64,000 nt of DNA from Mucilaginibacter gilvus (GCF_004054195.1 NZ_SBIW01000003.1:620001-684000); one strand, 5' to 3'. Positions 31,769 to 40,624 are shown, counted from the stretch's first letter. Notes: generated from the letters alone by a model not told the origin. Made by a program: numbers and translations.

Positions 31769-33538
31769 ATGGATTTTATTATTGAGGCTGTTGTTAAGGC
31801 CATAAAGGATTTATACCAAACCGATATCGCTGCAAAGGATATCAACCTACAGGAAACCCGTAAAGAATTTGAGGGCCAGGTAACGCTGGTTACCTTCCCA
31901 TATACCAAATTTTCGCGCAAAGGCCCCGAGCACACCGGCGGCGAAATTGGCGAATACCTGCAAGCTAACGTTCCCGAAATATCGGCCTTTAACGTGATCA
32001 AGGGCTTTTTAAATATTAGCTTTGCCGATAGCTTTTGGCTGGGTAAACTGAATGATGAGATCTTACAGGACGATTTCGCGGTAGCAAAACCGAACGGTAA
32101 AAAGGTAATGGTAGAATATTCTTCGCCAAATACCAATAAGCCGCTGCATTTGGGTCATATCCGTAATAACCTTTTAGGGTTCTCCGTTGCGCAGATATTG
32201 GATGCTGCCGGGTACGATGTGGTAAAAACCAACCTCGTGAACGATCGCGGCATCCACATTTGCAAAAGTATGCTGGCCTGGAAAGAGTTTGGCGAGGGCG
32301 AAACCCCCGAAAGCTCGGGCTTAAAAGGCGACCATCTTGCCGGCAAATACTACGTTTGGTTTGATAAAGCCTACAAGCAGCAGATACTGGAGCTGGTAGA
32401 AGAAGGTCAAACCGAAGAGGAGGCCAAAAAAAACGCGCCGCTGATAAAAGAAGCGCAAGCCATGCTGCAGCGCTGGGAAGCAGGCGACGAGGAAACTATC
32501 AACCTATGGAAAACCATGAACGGGTGGGTTTACGCCGGTTTCGAGGAAACATACAAATCCCTGGGCGTTACCTTTGATAAGTTCTATTACGAAAGCAATA
32601 CCTATTTATTAGGTAAGGATAATATTGACGAAGGCCTGGCCAAAGGCGTTTTCTTTAAAAAGGAAGATGGCTCGGTTTGGATAGACCTGACGGAAGACGG
32701 CCTCGACCAGAAACTCGTGCTCCGTGCGGATGGCACCTCGGTATACATTACCCAGGATATTGGCACCGCGCAGCTAAAATACGACGACTACCAGATGGAC
32801 GAATCCATTTATGTGGTGGGTAACGAGCAGGATTATCACTTTAAGGTGCTGTTCCTCATTCTACAAAAGCTGGGTAAGGAATGGGCGAGGGGTTTATACC
32901 ATTTAAGCTATGGGATGGTGGATCTGCCGTCGGGCAAGATGAAATCACGTGAGGGTACGGTAGTAGATGCCGACGACCTGATGGCCGATATGTTTAAAAC
33001 CGCCGCCGAAACCACCGAAGCCATGGGCAAGGTTGATGCCTTTAGCGACGAAGACAAAAACAAACTTTACCGTACCATCGGTATGGGCGCGTTAAAATAT
33101 TTCCTGCTGAAGGTTGATCCTAAGAAACGCCTGTTGTTCGATCCCAACGAATCGGTAGATTTCCAGGGGAATACGGGGCCGTTTATACAGTATACCCACG
33201 CCCGTATCAAATCTGTACTGAGCAAAGCGAATTATTCGCCGCAAACCAGCGCAACTGATGTTGCGGTATTAGGTGGCGTGGAACGCGACCTAATTGTACT
33301 GTTAAGCAAATTCCCCGAAACGATTGCAGAAGCGGCAACCGGTCACAGCCCGGCCCTGGTAGCCAACTACGTTTACGAACTGGCCAAACTGTACAACAAG
33401 TTCTACCACGAAAGCCCTATTATGCAGGCCGAGTCGGAAAGTTTGAAGCAATTCAGGTTGCAACTGTCGGCAGCATCTGCAAAGGTCATCAGCAAAGGCA
33501 TGGGGCTGCTGGGCATAGATGTGCCGGAGAGAATGTAG
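31769..33538 (+). CDS. argS: Arginyl-tRNA synthetase
   Basis: A 589-residue class I aminoacyl-tRNA synthetase that charges tRNA-Arg. The ArgS-specific N-terminal domain fills the first ~100 residues. The HIGH-type signature is HLGHIRNNLLG (in SSPNTNKPLHLGHIRN near residue 125). The KMSKS-type region is LPSGKMKSREGTVV. The C-terminal anticodon-binding domain ends LLGIDVPERM, typical of the family. The gene is convergent with the WXXGXW lipoprotein gene and shares a bidirectional terminator with it. Confidence 0.97.
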   Translation: MDFIIEAVVKAIKDLYQTDIAAKDINLQETRKEFEGQVTLVTFPYTKFSRKGPEHTGGEIGEYLQANVPEISAFNVIKGFLNISFADSFWLGKLNDEILQDDFAVAKPNGKKVMVEYSSPNTNKPLHLGHIRNNLLGFSVAQILDAAGYDVVKTNLVNDRGIHICKSMLAWKEFGEGETPESSGLKGDHLAGKYYVWFDKAYKQQILELVEEGQTEEEAKKNAPLIKEAQAMLQRWEAGDEETINLWKTMNGWVYAGFEETYKSLGVTFDKFYYESNTYLLGKDNIDEGLAKGVFFKKEDGSVWIDLTEDGLDQKLVLRADGTSVYITQDIGTAQLKYDDYQMDESIYVVGNEQDYHFKVLFLILQKLGKEWARGLYHLSYGMVDLPSGKMKSREGTVVDADDLMADMFKTAAETTEAMGKVDAFSDEDKNKLYRTIGMGALKYFLLKVDPKKRLLFDPNESVDFQGNTGPFIQYTHARIKSVLSKANYSPQTSATDVAVLGGVERDLIVLLSKFPETIAEAATGHSPALVANYVYELAKLYNKFYHESPIMQAESESLKQFRLQLSAASAKVISKGMGLLGIDVPERM

Positions 33539-33546
33539 GGAAGCCC

Positions 33547-33662
33547 CGCCCCCTAACCCCTTGAAGGGGGAATTTTTGATTAGCTAATTTCAAATATAAA
33601 TGCCCGGTTGAATACAGCCGGGCATTTATATTTCAAAAGTTCCCCCTTTAGGGGGCGGAGGG
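33547..33662. repeat. G/C-rich inverted repeats around the argS terminator
   Basis: Segments gccccctaaccccttgaagg (from about 33549) and ccctttagggggcggagggg (from about 33645) form inverted copies on either side of the terminator hairpin. The same type of sequence recurs as ccccctaacccccttaaggg at 34021 and as an inverted copy at about 34117-34138. Confidence 0.7.
33598..33627. terminator. Bidirectional terminator between argS and the lipoprotein gene
   Basis: Arms AAATGCCCGG (33598-33607) and CCGGGCATTT (33618-33627) are perfect, loop 10 nt. A T-rich stretch follows on the plus strand and an A-rich stretch precedes it, so it can serve both convergent genes. Confidence 0.8.
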
Positions 33663-33677
33663 GCTCGCCGTTTGGCG

Positions 33678-33971
33678 TTATCTCCAGTGCCCTTTTCTCC
33701 AAACGTAGCCACGGGTGCTGTGTACCCAGGCACCTTGTACGTAAACACGCTGAGCGCGTGGGCGTGCGTAGAATCCATTTCTGTAAACATAACGGTTACC
33801 GCGCCAAACCCATTCGCCGGGAACCCAATAAGCATTTGCATAAGGGGCAGCGGGCCGGGTATAAACCGGCTCAACCGGCTGATCGGTAACATAACCCTCG
33901 CTTGCGCATGATGACAGGAACACGGAGCCTGCTAAGGCACACATAATTCCCAATTTTGATATCGTTTTCAT
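33678..33971 (-). CDS. Small lipoprotein with WXXGXW-type repeats
   Basis: A 97-residue lipoprotein. A signal peptide ends in the lipobox LSSC near residue 27. The mature part carries repeated aromatic motifs: YWVPGEWVWRGNRYVYRNGF, VYVQGAWVHS and YVWRKGHWR. These match the YXWXXGXW/BcpO-related repeat family of exported proteins. It is probably anchored to a membrane in the cell envelope. Its function is unknown. It is a single-gene unit flanked by two hairpin terminators. Confidence 0.82.
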   Translation of the reverse strand: MKTISKLGIMCALAGSVFLSSCASEGYVTDQPVEPVYTRPAAPYANAYWVPGEWVWRGNRYVYRNGFYARPRAQRVYVQGAWVHSTRGYVWRKGHWR

Positions 33972-34061
33972 CTGTATATGTGTTAAAGTTTTTTGACAGA
34001 TGAAAAAAGAAAAGGTTTAGCCCCCTAACCCCCTTAAGGGGGAACATAATTTTTAAAATCA

Positions 34062-34093
34062 AAAAGCCTCTTAGTTTTAACTAAAAGGCTTTG
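34062..34093 (-). terminator. Terminator of the 3-hydroxyacyl-CoA dehydrogenase gene
   Basis: On the minus strand AAAGCCTTTTAGT and ACTAAGAGGCTTT pair (one mismatch) around a short loop, and a T-rich tail follows. It lies about 30 bp past the gene. Confidence 0.75.
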
Positions 34094-34121
34094 TCGGTTA
34101 AGCTTTTCAAAGGCTCCCCCT

Positions 34122-35024
34122 TCAGGAGGCTGGGGGGCTCGCGAACTTTGCCGCTACTGTTATCTCCTTACTCCCCGCTGTATACTGATAAAAACCGGTG
34201 CCCGATTTTGCGCCTAACTGGCCCGCCATTACCATGTTCACCAATAGCGGGCATGGCGCGTATTTAGGGTTGCCGAAGCCTTTGTGCAGTACGTTTAATA
34301 TGGCGAGGCAAACGTCCAGCCCGATAAAATCGGACAGTTGCAGCGGGCCCATAGGGTGGGCCATACCCAGTTTCATCACGGTATCAATTTCGTTTACGCC
34401 AGCTACGCCTTCAAACAGGGTGTAAATGGCTTCGTTTATCATGGGCATTAAAATGCGGTTGGCCACAAAACCCGGGTAATCGTTCACCTCCACCGGCGAT
34501 TTTCCTAATCGGATAGACAGTTCCATAATGGTTTTGGTAACCTCATCGGTAGTGGAATACCCGCGAATCACCTCTACCAGCTTCATCACCGGCACCGGGT
34601 TCATAAAGTGCATACCTATTACCTTGTCGGGCCGGTTTGTGGCGGCGGCTATCTCTGTGATGGATATGGAAGATGTGTTTGATGCCAGTATGGCTTCGGG
34701 TTTGCAAACATCGCTCAGCTGTTTAAATAATTTTAGTTTTATTTCGCGATTTTCGGTAGCGGCCTCTACCACCAAATCGGCATCAGCAGCGCCTTCGTAG
34801 GCATCGGTATAGGTTTTTATATTGGCGAGGGTGGCTGCTTTGGCGGCATCGTCTATTGTGCCTTTTTTTACTTGCCTGTCCAGGTTGCTGGCAATGGTTT
34901 GCAGGGCTTTTTGCAGGGCGGCATCGCAGATATCTACCAGTGAAACGCTAAATCCGTTTTGCGCAAAGGTATGGGCTATGCCATTACCCATGGTGCCCGA
35001 GCCTATTACAGTAATATTTTTCAT
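34122..35024 (-). CDS. hbd: 3-hydroxybutyryl-CoA dehydrogenase (3-hydroxyacyl-CoA dehydrogenase family)
   Basis: A 300-residue NAD-dependent enzyme that interconverts 3-hydroxyacyl-CoA and 3-oxoacyl-CoA. The Rossmann motif GSGTMGNGIAHTFAQNG is at residues 8-24. The catalytic histidine is in VIGMHFMNPVPVMKLVEV and the family signature in DYPGFVANRILMPMINEAI. It ends with the C-terminal dimerisation domain (GPLQLSDFIGLDVCLAIL). Length is normal for the monofunctional form. No other fatty acid oxidation genes are adjacent, so whether it serves butyrate-type or general beta-oxidation is open. Confidence 0.93.
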   Translation of the reverse strand: MKNITVIGSGTMGNGIAHTFAQNGFSVSLVDICDAALQKALQTIASNLDRQVKKGTIDDAAKAATLANIKTYTDAYEGAADADLVVEAATENREIKLKLFKQLSDVCKPEAILASNTSSISITEIAAATNRPDKVIGMHFMNPVPVMKLVEVIRGYSTTDEVTKTIMELSIRLGKSPVEVNDYPGFVANRILMPMINEAIYTLFEGVAGVNEIDTVMKLGMAHPMGPLQLSDFIGLDVCLAILNVLHKGFGNPKYAPCPLLVNMVMAGQLGAKSGTGFYQYTAGSKEITVAAKFASPPAS

Positions 35025-35159
35025 GTAGGTAAAATTATAATTGCGGGGGCTATATTAAACAATATTTCAGTTTGATTTACAGTTAATATTGCATAATTTA
35101 ACGTTTGTAAAGCAGTGGGTTATCTGCGTCTGAATCAAATATCGCTATACAAACACCCT

Positions 35160-35843
35160 ATGAAACACCTTAAGTTACTATTGGCCGCTTTCGGCGTACT
35201 GGCGCTCGGCCAAACCGCAAGCGCGCAAATTATGTACGAGCGCGATTTTAAACCCGTTACCACCAAACAATATACCGATGTAGAAGGTTCGGCCTATCTG
35301 TATGATGATTGGAAGCCCGGCACAGTTAAGCTGACCAATGGAGCAGTTAGCAGTGATAAAATGCAGCTGAAATATAATGTTGTGGATGATGTGCTTACGT
35401 TTAAAGATAATGCCACAGATAAGGAAATGGCTTTTGTGCAACCTGTGTACGAATTCAGCATAAGCAGTTTGGATGATTTTAATGATAAGCTGTTTGTGAA
35501 AAGTTACCGAAACGGTTTTACGGGTATAGATGGCACCACCGTTACCTCTTTTTTTGAGGTGCTGGCCGATGGAAAAGTGCGGCTGCTAAAGAGACTAACC
35601 AAAGCGATTTTGGAAAACCAGGCCTACGGATCGGCTACCAAAACCCTCACTTTTAACGAAAATGTGAAGTACTACCTGCTTACAAACGGGAAAGCTGTGC
35701 CGGTAAAAAATGATAAAAAATCGATACTCGCCGCCCTTCGCGATAAGCAGGCCGAATTGGACGTTTATATCAAAACCAACAAAGTAGACTTTAAAAACGA
35801 TGCCCAACTGGGTGAATTTATTGCCTACTATAACACGTTATAA
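35160..35843 (+). CDS. Secreted protein of unknown function
   Basis: A 227-residue exported protein. A signal peptide (LKLLLAAFGVLALGQTASAQ) is followed by a beta-rich region without a family that I recognise. I start at the ATG at 35160, because the open frame upstream to 35115 is hydrophilic and would bury the signal peptide. Its stop overlaps the start of the downstream Crp-like gene by one base (TAATG), so the two are coupled. That suggests a link with the regulator, but the role is not evident. Confidence 0.75.
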   Translation: MKHLKLLLAAFGVLALGQTASAQIMYERDFKPVTTKQYTDVEGSAYLYDDWKPGTVKLTNGAVSSDKMQLKYNVVDDVLTFKDNATDKEMAFVQPVYEFSISSLDDFNDKLFVKSYRNGFTGIDGTTVTSFFEVLADGKVRLLKRLTKAILENQAYGSATKTLTFNENVKYYLLTNGKAVPVKNDKKSILAALRDKQAELDVYIKTNKVDFKNDAQLGEFIAYYNTL

Positions 35844-36436
35844 TGCTGGATGCCGAAGAAATAAGCTTTTACCTCTCCGTTTTTAAGGGCCTCGATCTAA
35901 AGGATATCTACGACATTGTAAAGATAGCGCATGTAAAAAAACTGGCCGCCGGCGATGTGTATATCGAGCAGGGGGCCACGCATCAAAAATTGGGGTACAT
36001 TCGTAAGGGGCTCATCCGCGCTTATCATTTAAAAGAAAATGGCGACGACCTGACCCTGTTGCTGCAATGGGAGGGTAAGTTCATTGCCTCGCACGACGCT
36101 ATTATTCACCTGCGCCCTTCTCGCTTTATTTACCAGGCACTGGAAGATACCGTGCTGATGGAGGTAGATTATGGAAAAGTAGAGCCCCTGCTAAATAATA
36201 ACCCCCGGCTGTCCTCAACACAGGCAACTTTTTTGCGTAGTATGCTGGCCGAATCGATGGACAGGGTGGAGGCGTTTGTGCTTTTATCGCCGGAGGAGCG
36301 TTACCTGCAGCTGGTGAGCGAAAAGCCAAACATCGTAAACCGGGTGCCCGATAAATACCTTGCTACCTTGCTGGGCATCACACCAGTATCATTAAGCCGC
36401 ATCCGTAAGCGTATTTCTTCTCAGGGAAAGCATTAA
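35843..36436 (+). CDS. Crp/Fnr family transcriptional regulator
   Basis: A 197-residue regulator with a cyclic-nucleotide-binding-like beta-barrel (about residues 20-115: KKLAAGDVYIEQGATHQKLG) and a C-terminal helix-turn-helix (YLATLLGITPVSLSRIRKRI). The residues that contact cAMP in E. coli Crp are not obviously kept and no Fnr cysteines are seen, as is common for Bacteroidota members, so the signal is unknown. It is coupled to the secreted protein gene before it and precedes the fatty acid hydroxylase gene, which has its own promoter. Confidence 0.88.
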   Translation: MLDAEEISFYLSVFKGLDLKDIYDIVKIAHVKKLAAGDVYIEQGATHQKLGYIRKGLIRAYHLKENGDDLTLLLQWEGKFIASHDAIIHLRPSRFIYQALEDTVLMEVDYGKVEPLLNNNPRLSSTQATFLRSMLAESMDRVEAFVLLSPEERYLQLVSEKPNIVNRVPDKYLATLLGITPVSLSRIRKRISSQGKH

Positions 36437-36472
36437 TTATCTTTTGTTAATTTTTCGGGACTGAGCCAACGC

Positions 36473-36480
36473 TAACTTTG
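36473..36480 (+). promoter_or_regulatory. -7 promoter element for the fatty acid hydroxylase gene
   Basis: TAACTTTG matches the Bacteroidota -7 consensus 18 bp before the ATG at 36499. The upstream in-frame TTG at 36478 lies inside this element, which supports the ATG as the true start. Confidence 0.6.
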
Positions 36481-36498
36481 GCATTAATTCAAATTAGT

Positions 36499-37326
36499 AT
36501 GGAAAAGGCGCTCCAGGTTTTAGTTACGATATTTAGTATTACCGCTCTCCGCTATTTTGTACTGGCGGGTGTGCCGTTCCTTTTGTTTTATAAGCTGATA
36601 GCTAAATGGTATGCCAAAGGGAAGATCCAGAACCGCGGCGCCAGCGCTAAAGACTTTGCGCGCGAGATACTGCATTCGATGCAAACCTCTGCCGTGTTCG
36701 CGGTGATCGCTTACCTGATCTTGTATACGCCGCTAAAAAATTACACCCAGCTTTACGATTCGTTTACCGATTTCCCGCTGTGGTACGTGCCAGTAAGTTT
36801 GGTGCTGAGCCTGGTGATACACGACAGCTATTTTTATTGGATGCATCGCCTGCTGCATCATAAAAAACTATTTAATTACGCGCATATTCTGCATCATAAA
36901 AGCACTAATCCATCGCCATTGGCATCGTATTCCTTTCATTTTTTTGAGGCCTGGGCCGAGGGAGCGGTGCTGCTGGTTATTGTGATGGTGATGCCAATAC
37001 ATCCTATAGTGGTGGTTTGGTTCACCATTGTTGGCTTTGTGATCAACGTTTACGGGCACCTGGGGTACGAGGTAGCACCAAAGTGGTTAAGAGGGTCCTT
37101 TTTGTTCCAGATCGTCAACACATCGGTACACCATAATATCCATCACAGCAAATTCCGGGGCAATTATGGCTTATATTTTAGGGTGTGGGACAGGCTGATG
37201 GGCACCGAGCACCCAGACTACGTAAAAGAATACGACCGCCTGCAGGAAAGCCGTTTCGCTAAAAAACCTGTTGAGGAGTTGGAAATAGTTGAAAATATCG
37301 AACACCGAATGCTGAACGTCGAATAA
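36499..37326 (+). CDS. Sterol desaturase / fatty acid hydroxylase family protein
   Basis: A 275-residue membrane-bound di-iron enzyme. Four hydrophobic segments carry histidine clusters in the order HDSYFYWMHRLLHH, HILHHKSTNPSP, and HHNIHHSKFRGNYG near the C-terminus, with a further YGHLGYE. This is the histidine pattern of the fatty acid hydroxylase superfamily, which oxidises lipids in the membrane (for example hydroxylated fatty acids or carotenoids). Substrate is not predictable. The last ~15 residues (ENIEHRMLNVE) look like readthrough into intergenic sequence. Confidence 0.87.
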   Translation: MEKALQVLVTIFSITALRYFVLAGVPFLLFYKLIAKWYAKGKIQNRGASAKDFAREILHSMQTSAVFAVIAYLILYTPLKNYTQLYDSFTDFPLWYVPVSLVLSLVIHDSYFYWMHRLLHHKKLFNYAHILHHKSTNPSPLASYSFHFFEAWAEGAVLLVIVMVMPIHPIVVVWFTIVGFVINVYGHLGYEVAPKWLRGSFLFQIVNTSVHHNIHHSKFRGNYGLYFRVWDRLMGTEHPDYVKEYDRLQESRFAKKPVEELEIVENIEHRMLNVE

Positions 37327-37380
37327 TGAAGGAAAGAACTTCTGCGTTGGATATTCGAAATTCTATTATGCGATATTATT

Positions 37381-37995
37381 TTACAAAGTGAGGTAGTAGC
37401 CCGCCTCAGCAACGCTTAACTGGGTAATTTCCGCTAAAAGCGGGACGTTCCCTAAAAGCGGTATGCCGGTATAATTAAGGATGTATTCTTCCGATGAAGC
37501 ATTCGTGTCGCCGTTAAAAATAATACCTTTTATGGGGATGTCGCGCTGTTTCAGCACCTCTGCGGAAAGTAGGGTGTGGTTGATGCTGCCTAAATAATTT
37601 TGCGATACCAGTATCACTTCGGCATCCAGTTGTTTGATCAGGTCGATCAGCAAGCAGTGATCGTTCAACGGCACCATTAGTCCGCCGGCACCTTCAATTA
37701 TTAGCTGGTTGTTGGTTTTTGGGGCGATGATACGCTGCTCGTCAATAACAATATTATCCAGCTTTGCCGATTTATGGGGCGAATAAGGCTGCTTTAAGCG
37801 ATACGCCTCGCCATGAAAAATAGTTTTATTGTTGGTTACCAGGCTTTGCACCTTCATGGTATCGGAGTTATCCAGGTCGCCGGATTGGATGGGTTTCCAG
37901 TAATCGGCTTTTAGCTTTTCTACCACAATAGCGGCTATCAGCGTTTTGCCTATGCCGGTGCCTATGCCGGTGATAAATAAAGGTTTATTGGGCAT
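37381..37995 (-). CDS. bioD: Dethiobiotin synthetase
   Basis: A 204-residue ATP-dependent carboxylase that closes the ureido ring of dethiobiotin, the penultimate step of biotin synthesis. The P-loop GIGTGIGKT is at residues 10-18, followed by the substrate motif YWKPIQSGD and later LIIEGAGGLMVPL. Its start lies inside the end of bioF (11-bp overlap), so the two are one operon. bioA and bioB are not in the window. Confidence 0.94.
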   Translation of the reverse strand: MPNKPLFITGIGTGIGKTLIAAIVVEKLKADYWKPIQSGDLDNSDTMKVQSLVTNNKTIFHGEAYRLKQPYSPHKSAKLDNIVIDEQRIIAPKTNNQLIIEGAGGLMVPLNDHCLLIDLIKQLDAEVILVSQNYLGSINHTLLSAEVLKQRDIPIKGIIFNGDTNASSEEYILNYTGIPLLGNVPLLAEITQLSVAEAGYYLTL

Positions 37996-39115
37996 GAGTG
38001 ATGGTGTTTAAGGTTGAGATAAGCAGTTTGATCTGTTCCAAAGTATTGAAAGAATGAATGCAGATCCTGATCCTTTCTGTCCCTGTAGCAACCGTAGGGC
38101 TCAATATCGGGCGGACATCTAAACCGGCTGCCTGTAATTGCCCGGATATATGTTTTGCATTTTCGTTACTGTTTACAACAATGCACTGGATTGCGCTATC
38201 GCTTGGCTGTAGTTTGTATTGGCTATCGATGTTTAGTTTTTCTTTGAATAAGAGGATATACTTACGAAGCTCATTCACCTCGCCGTCTGCTTCTTTAAGC
38301 AATGCATAAGCCATTTTTACCGACGCCAGCTGATGAAACGACGCGGCCGTGGTATAAACAAAGGAACGGGCGAAGTTGATGAGGTATTCGCGCAGCAAAT
38401 TGCTGCTCAAAACTATGGCCCCATGGCAACCCAAAGCCTTGCCGAAGGTAATTATTCGGGCGAAGATCTTGTTTTGCAAACCTAATTCGGGGATCAGTCC
38501 GGCAGCGTATAAACCTACGGCGTGGGCCTCGTCCACTATTAAATTGGCGTTGTATCGTTCAGTTAAAGTTATTATTTCCAAAATAGGAGGTGTGTCGCCA
38601 TTCATCGAGTACACGCTTTCTATTACCACATAGCAGTTGCCTTTAGCCTGCTTTAGCTTGCCCTCCAGGCTCTCGAGATTGTTATGGCGGAACGTATAAC
38701 GGTTGGCATGGCTTAGGCGCGCACCGTCGATGATAGAGGCGTGTATCAGCTCGTCGCAAATGATAGTATCGCCCTTTTGCGCGAGAGCGGAAAAGAGCCC
38801 TACGTTAGCATCATAGCCCGAATTAAAGATCAACCCTGCTTTAGCCTGGTGGAATATCGCTATTTGCTGCTCCAAATCTTCGGCATATTTTAAATTGCCC
38901 GATAACAGGCGCGAACCTGTGGAACCATTTAAACTACCGGGGTAGCGGGCAATTTCTGCCGCGATGCTGTTTTTTAACGCCGCCGAACGTGCGAAGCCAA
39001 GGTAATCGTTACTACAAAAATCTATCAGACTGTTTTCGTGTTTTAGCGCACGGTAAGTGCCCGATGCTTTCCGCTCATCCAGCCTTTTATTCATGAAAAC
39101 TTCCGCCGCTATCAT
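37985..39115 (-). CDS. bioF: 8-amino-7-oxononanoate synthase
   Basis: A 376-residue PLP-dependent enzyme that joins pimeloyl thioester and alanine in biotin synthesis. Landmarks are FCSNDYLGFA near residue 33, GSTGSRLLSGN, LIVDEAHAVGLYA and the PLP lysine in ITFGKALGCHG. Length is typical of BioF. The start ATG at 39115 is preceded by AGGAA, which favours it over the internal ATG seven codons later. bioD overlaps its end by 11 bp. The KBL homologue is an alternative but the bioD neighbour decides for BioF. Confidence 0.94.
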   Translation of the reverse strand: MIAAEVFMNKRLDERKASGTYRALKHENSLIDFCSNDYLGFARSAALKNSIAAEIARYPGSLNGSTGSRLLSGNLKYAEDLEQQIAIFHQAKAGLIFNSGYDANVGLFSALAQKGDTIICDELIHASIIDGARLSHANRYTFRHNNLESLEGKLKQAKGNCYVVIESVYSMNGDTPPILEIITLTERYNANLIVDEAHAVGLYAAGLIPELGLQNKIFARIITFGKALGCHGAIVLSSNLLREYLINFARSFVYTTAASFHQLASVKMAYALLKEADGEVNELRKYILLFKEKLNIDSQYKLQPSDSAIQCIVVNSNENAKHISGQLQAAGLDVRPILSPTVATGTERIRICIHSFNTLEQIKLLISTLNTITHAQ

Positions 39116-39138
39116 TTCCTGTTTAAATTTCGGCTAAA

Positions 39139-39164
39139 ATAAAAAAAGCGGCTCATCGCCGCTT
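39139..39164 (-). terminator. Terminator downstream of the LTXXQ-like protein gene
   Basis: On the minus strand AAGCGGC-GATGA-GCCGCTT is a perfect 7-bp stem followed by a T-run, 22 bp past the stop at 39186. It precedes bioF, which therefore starts from its own promoter. Confidence 0.85.
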
Positions 39165-39185
39165 CATTTATTTTTCCGCAAAAAA

Positions 39186-39545
39186 TTATTTCTGTGGTGG
39201 AGCACCGCCGCCGCCGTTTTGCATACGGGCGCGTCTTTCGTCCATTTCTTTCTGCCATGCTGCAGCTTGCTCAGCTGTTAATAAAGCTTTCACTTTATCG
39301 TTAGTAGCCTGCATCATCGGGCGAAAGGTAGACCTATCGGCACCTGTAGTACGTAAGCTATCCATCTGTTTGGTTTGTGCTTCGTAAATAGCTGTGATCT
39401 TAGTTGTTTGGTCGTCGGTTAATTTTAACGATTCTTTCATCGCCTTAACCCTGTCGGCCGCTGTCATTCTCATACCACCACCCTGTGCGCGGCTTACTGC
39501 TGATATTCCTAAAAGGAACATGCAGATCAACATAATCTTTTTCAT
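39186..39545 (-). CDS. Small exported Spy/CpxP-like helical protein
   Basis: A 119-residue periplasmic protein. A signal peptide (MKKIMLICMFLLGISAVSRA) precedes a highly charged helical body with ADRVKAMKESLKLTDDQTTK and LLTAEQAAAWQKEMDERR. The LTxDQ and LTxEQ motifs resemble the LTXXQ repeats of Spy/CpxP-type envelope chaperones. The tail is glycine- and proline-rich. It is a single-gene unit with a terminator. Family placement is moderate. Confidence 0.72.
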   Translation of the reverse strand: MKKIMLICMFLLGISAVSRAQGGGMRMTAADRVKAMKESLKLTDDQTTKITAIYEAQTKQMDSLRTTGADRSTFRPMMQATNDKVKALLTAEQAAAWQKEMDERRARMQNGGGGAPPQK

Positions 39546-39711
39546 TTTAAATTTTTAGTTTTTAATTGATGTTTTGATAAAGATAACGCCCAATAGTTTA
39601 ACAAAGTTGTATGTAACTTAATTGTTGCTTCTTTGGAGAGGTTGTAAGGGTTGTAAAAGTTAGGTAGAGGTTGACGAGAGGGGGGGACGGACGCCATGCG
39701 TCCTAACCAAT

Positions 39712-39808
39712 GCGTCATTGAAGAACGAAGTAATCTCTGGACTTTGCATGGCCGTGTTGCAAAAGTGACCTTCCTATCGGGAGATTGCTTCGTTCCTCGC
39801 AATGACGC
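39712..39808. mobile_element. MITE-like repeat with GCGTCATTG terminal inverted repeats, copy A
   Basis: A 97-bp element begins gcgtcattgaagaacgaagt and ends with agattgcttcgttcctcgca plus atgacgc, so its ends are ~26-bp inverted repeats. The middle contains ACTTTGCATGGCCGTGTTGC. It matches, in reverse orientation, the element at 53189-53288. It lies in the 305-bp gap (39546-39850) between the helical-protein gene and the LexA-like gene, which holds no gene. Confidence 0.75.
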
Positions 39809-39850
39809 GTGGAGTGTACTTGGGTTGTGTATGACTTAGTAGGAAACGCC

Positions 39851-40624
39851 CTAATTCGAGCTCTTCAATCCTGCTATGGAGCGCTGCATCTGAGCCATCA
39901 TGGTGGTGAGGCTTTCCATAGTAGGCTCAGGTGTTGGCATTGGCATGTGGGTGGAAATGTAGGCTTTGGCTTTCCAGATCTCCAACACGTCTTCGCCGTT
40001 AATATCATAAGGTTCGTAAACCGGGTTATCAGATATCAGCTTTAGTTTTTTGTTATCTTTAAATTTATTGCCGGTACGTTTGTATACCACGCCATCGCTT
40101 TTTGATACGATAACGTAGGTTTCGCCTGCCTTTACATCGGCCCAGTTCTCCTGATATTCACCTATTATAATAGTGCCCGATTGCAGGGGCAGCATCGAAT
40201 CGCCTTTGATCTCGAAACCGCGGAAGGTGCCCTGCTTAAACATTGGCAGGTATAATTTTGGTAAAGCGGCAACGTATTCGGTGTCGGCGTAGCCGTTTAA
40301 ATAACCGGCGCTGGCCTTCATGGGTACCAATTCAATGTTTTCGTTATCGTCTTTATCTACCGAAATACTAAGTACGCGCAGGTTGGCCGGGTTGCCTTTT
40401 GGCTTGGGCGCCCACTTCTCATCGATGGTTTCGTTGATAAAATCATCAATTGAGACATCAAAAAATAATGCTAAATTTTTTAGTAGTTCGTATTTTGGCT
40501 CCGCACGTTCTTCTTCGTATGCGCCTACTAATGAACGCTTTATGCCCACCTGATCTGCAAATTGTTGCTGGGTTAGGCCCTTTTTTTTGCGTAAAAACTT
40601 AATATTTTGTGAAATATTTGCCAT
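39851..40624 (-). CDS. LexA-like XRE/S24 peptidase repressor
   Basis: A 257-residue regulator with an N-terminal Cro/C1 helix-turn-helix (KKKGLTQQQFADQVGIKRSL) and a C-terminal S24 self-cleaving peptidase domain. The predicted scissile Ala-Gly is at about 106-107 (ASAGY), the catalytic Ser at about 143 (EIKGDSMLP) and Lys at about 182 (VVYKR). I start at the ATG at 40624 (MANISQNIKFL). It diverges from the GIY-YIG-like gene with 84 bp between the starts and may repress it and itself until DNA damage. Such proteins resemble phage repressors, but no phage genes are nearby. Confidence 0.88.
   Translation of the reverse strand: MANISQNIKFLRKKKGLTQQQFADQVGIKRSLVGAYEEERAEPKYELLKNLALFFDVSIDDFINETIDEKWAPKPKGNPANLRVLSISVDKDDNENIELVPMKASAGYLNGYADTEYVAALPKLYLPMFKQGTFRGFEIKGDSMLPLQSGTIIIGEYQENWADVKAGETYVIVSKSDGVVYKRTGNKFKDNKKLKLISDNPVYEPYDINGEDVLEIWKAKAYISTHMPMPTPEPTMESLTTMMAQMQRSIAGLKSSN

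Noticed and set aside
33608..33889. Several overlapping plus-strand ORFs opposite the WXXGXW lipoprotein
   Set aside because: The minus-strand gene has a lipobox and clear aromatic repeats; the plus-strand frames cover the terminator and repeats.
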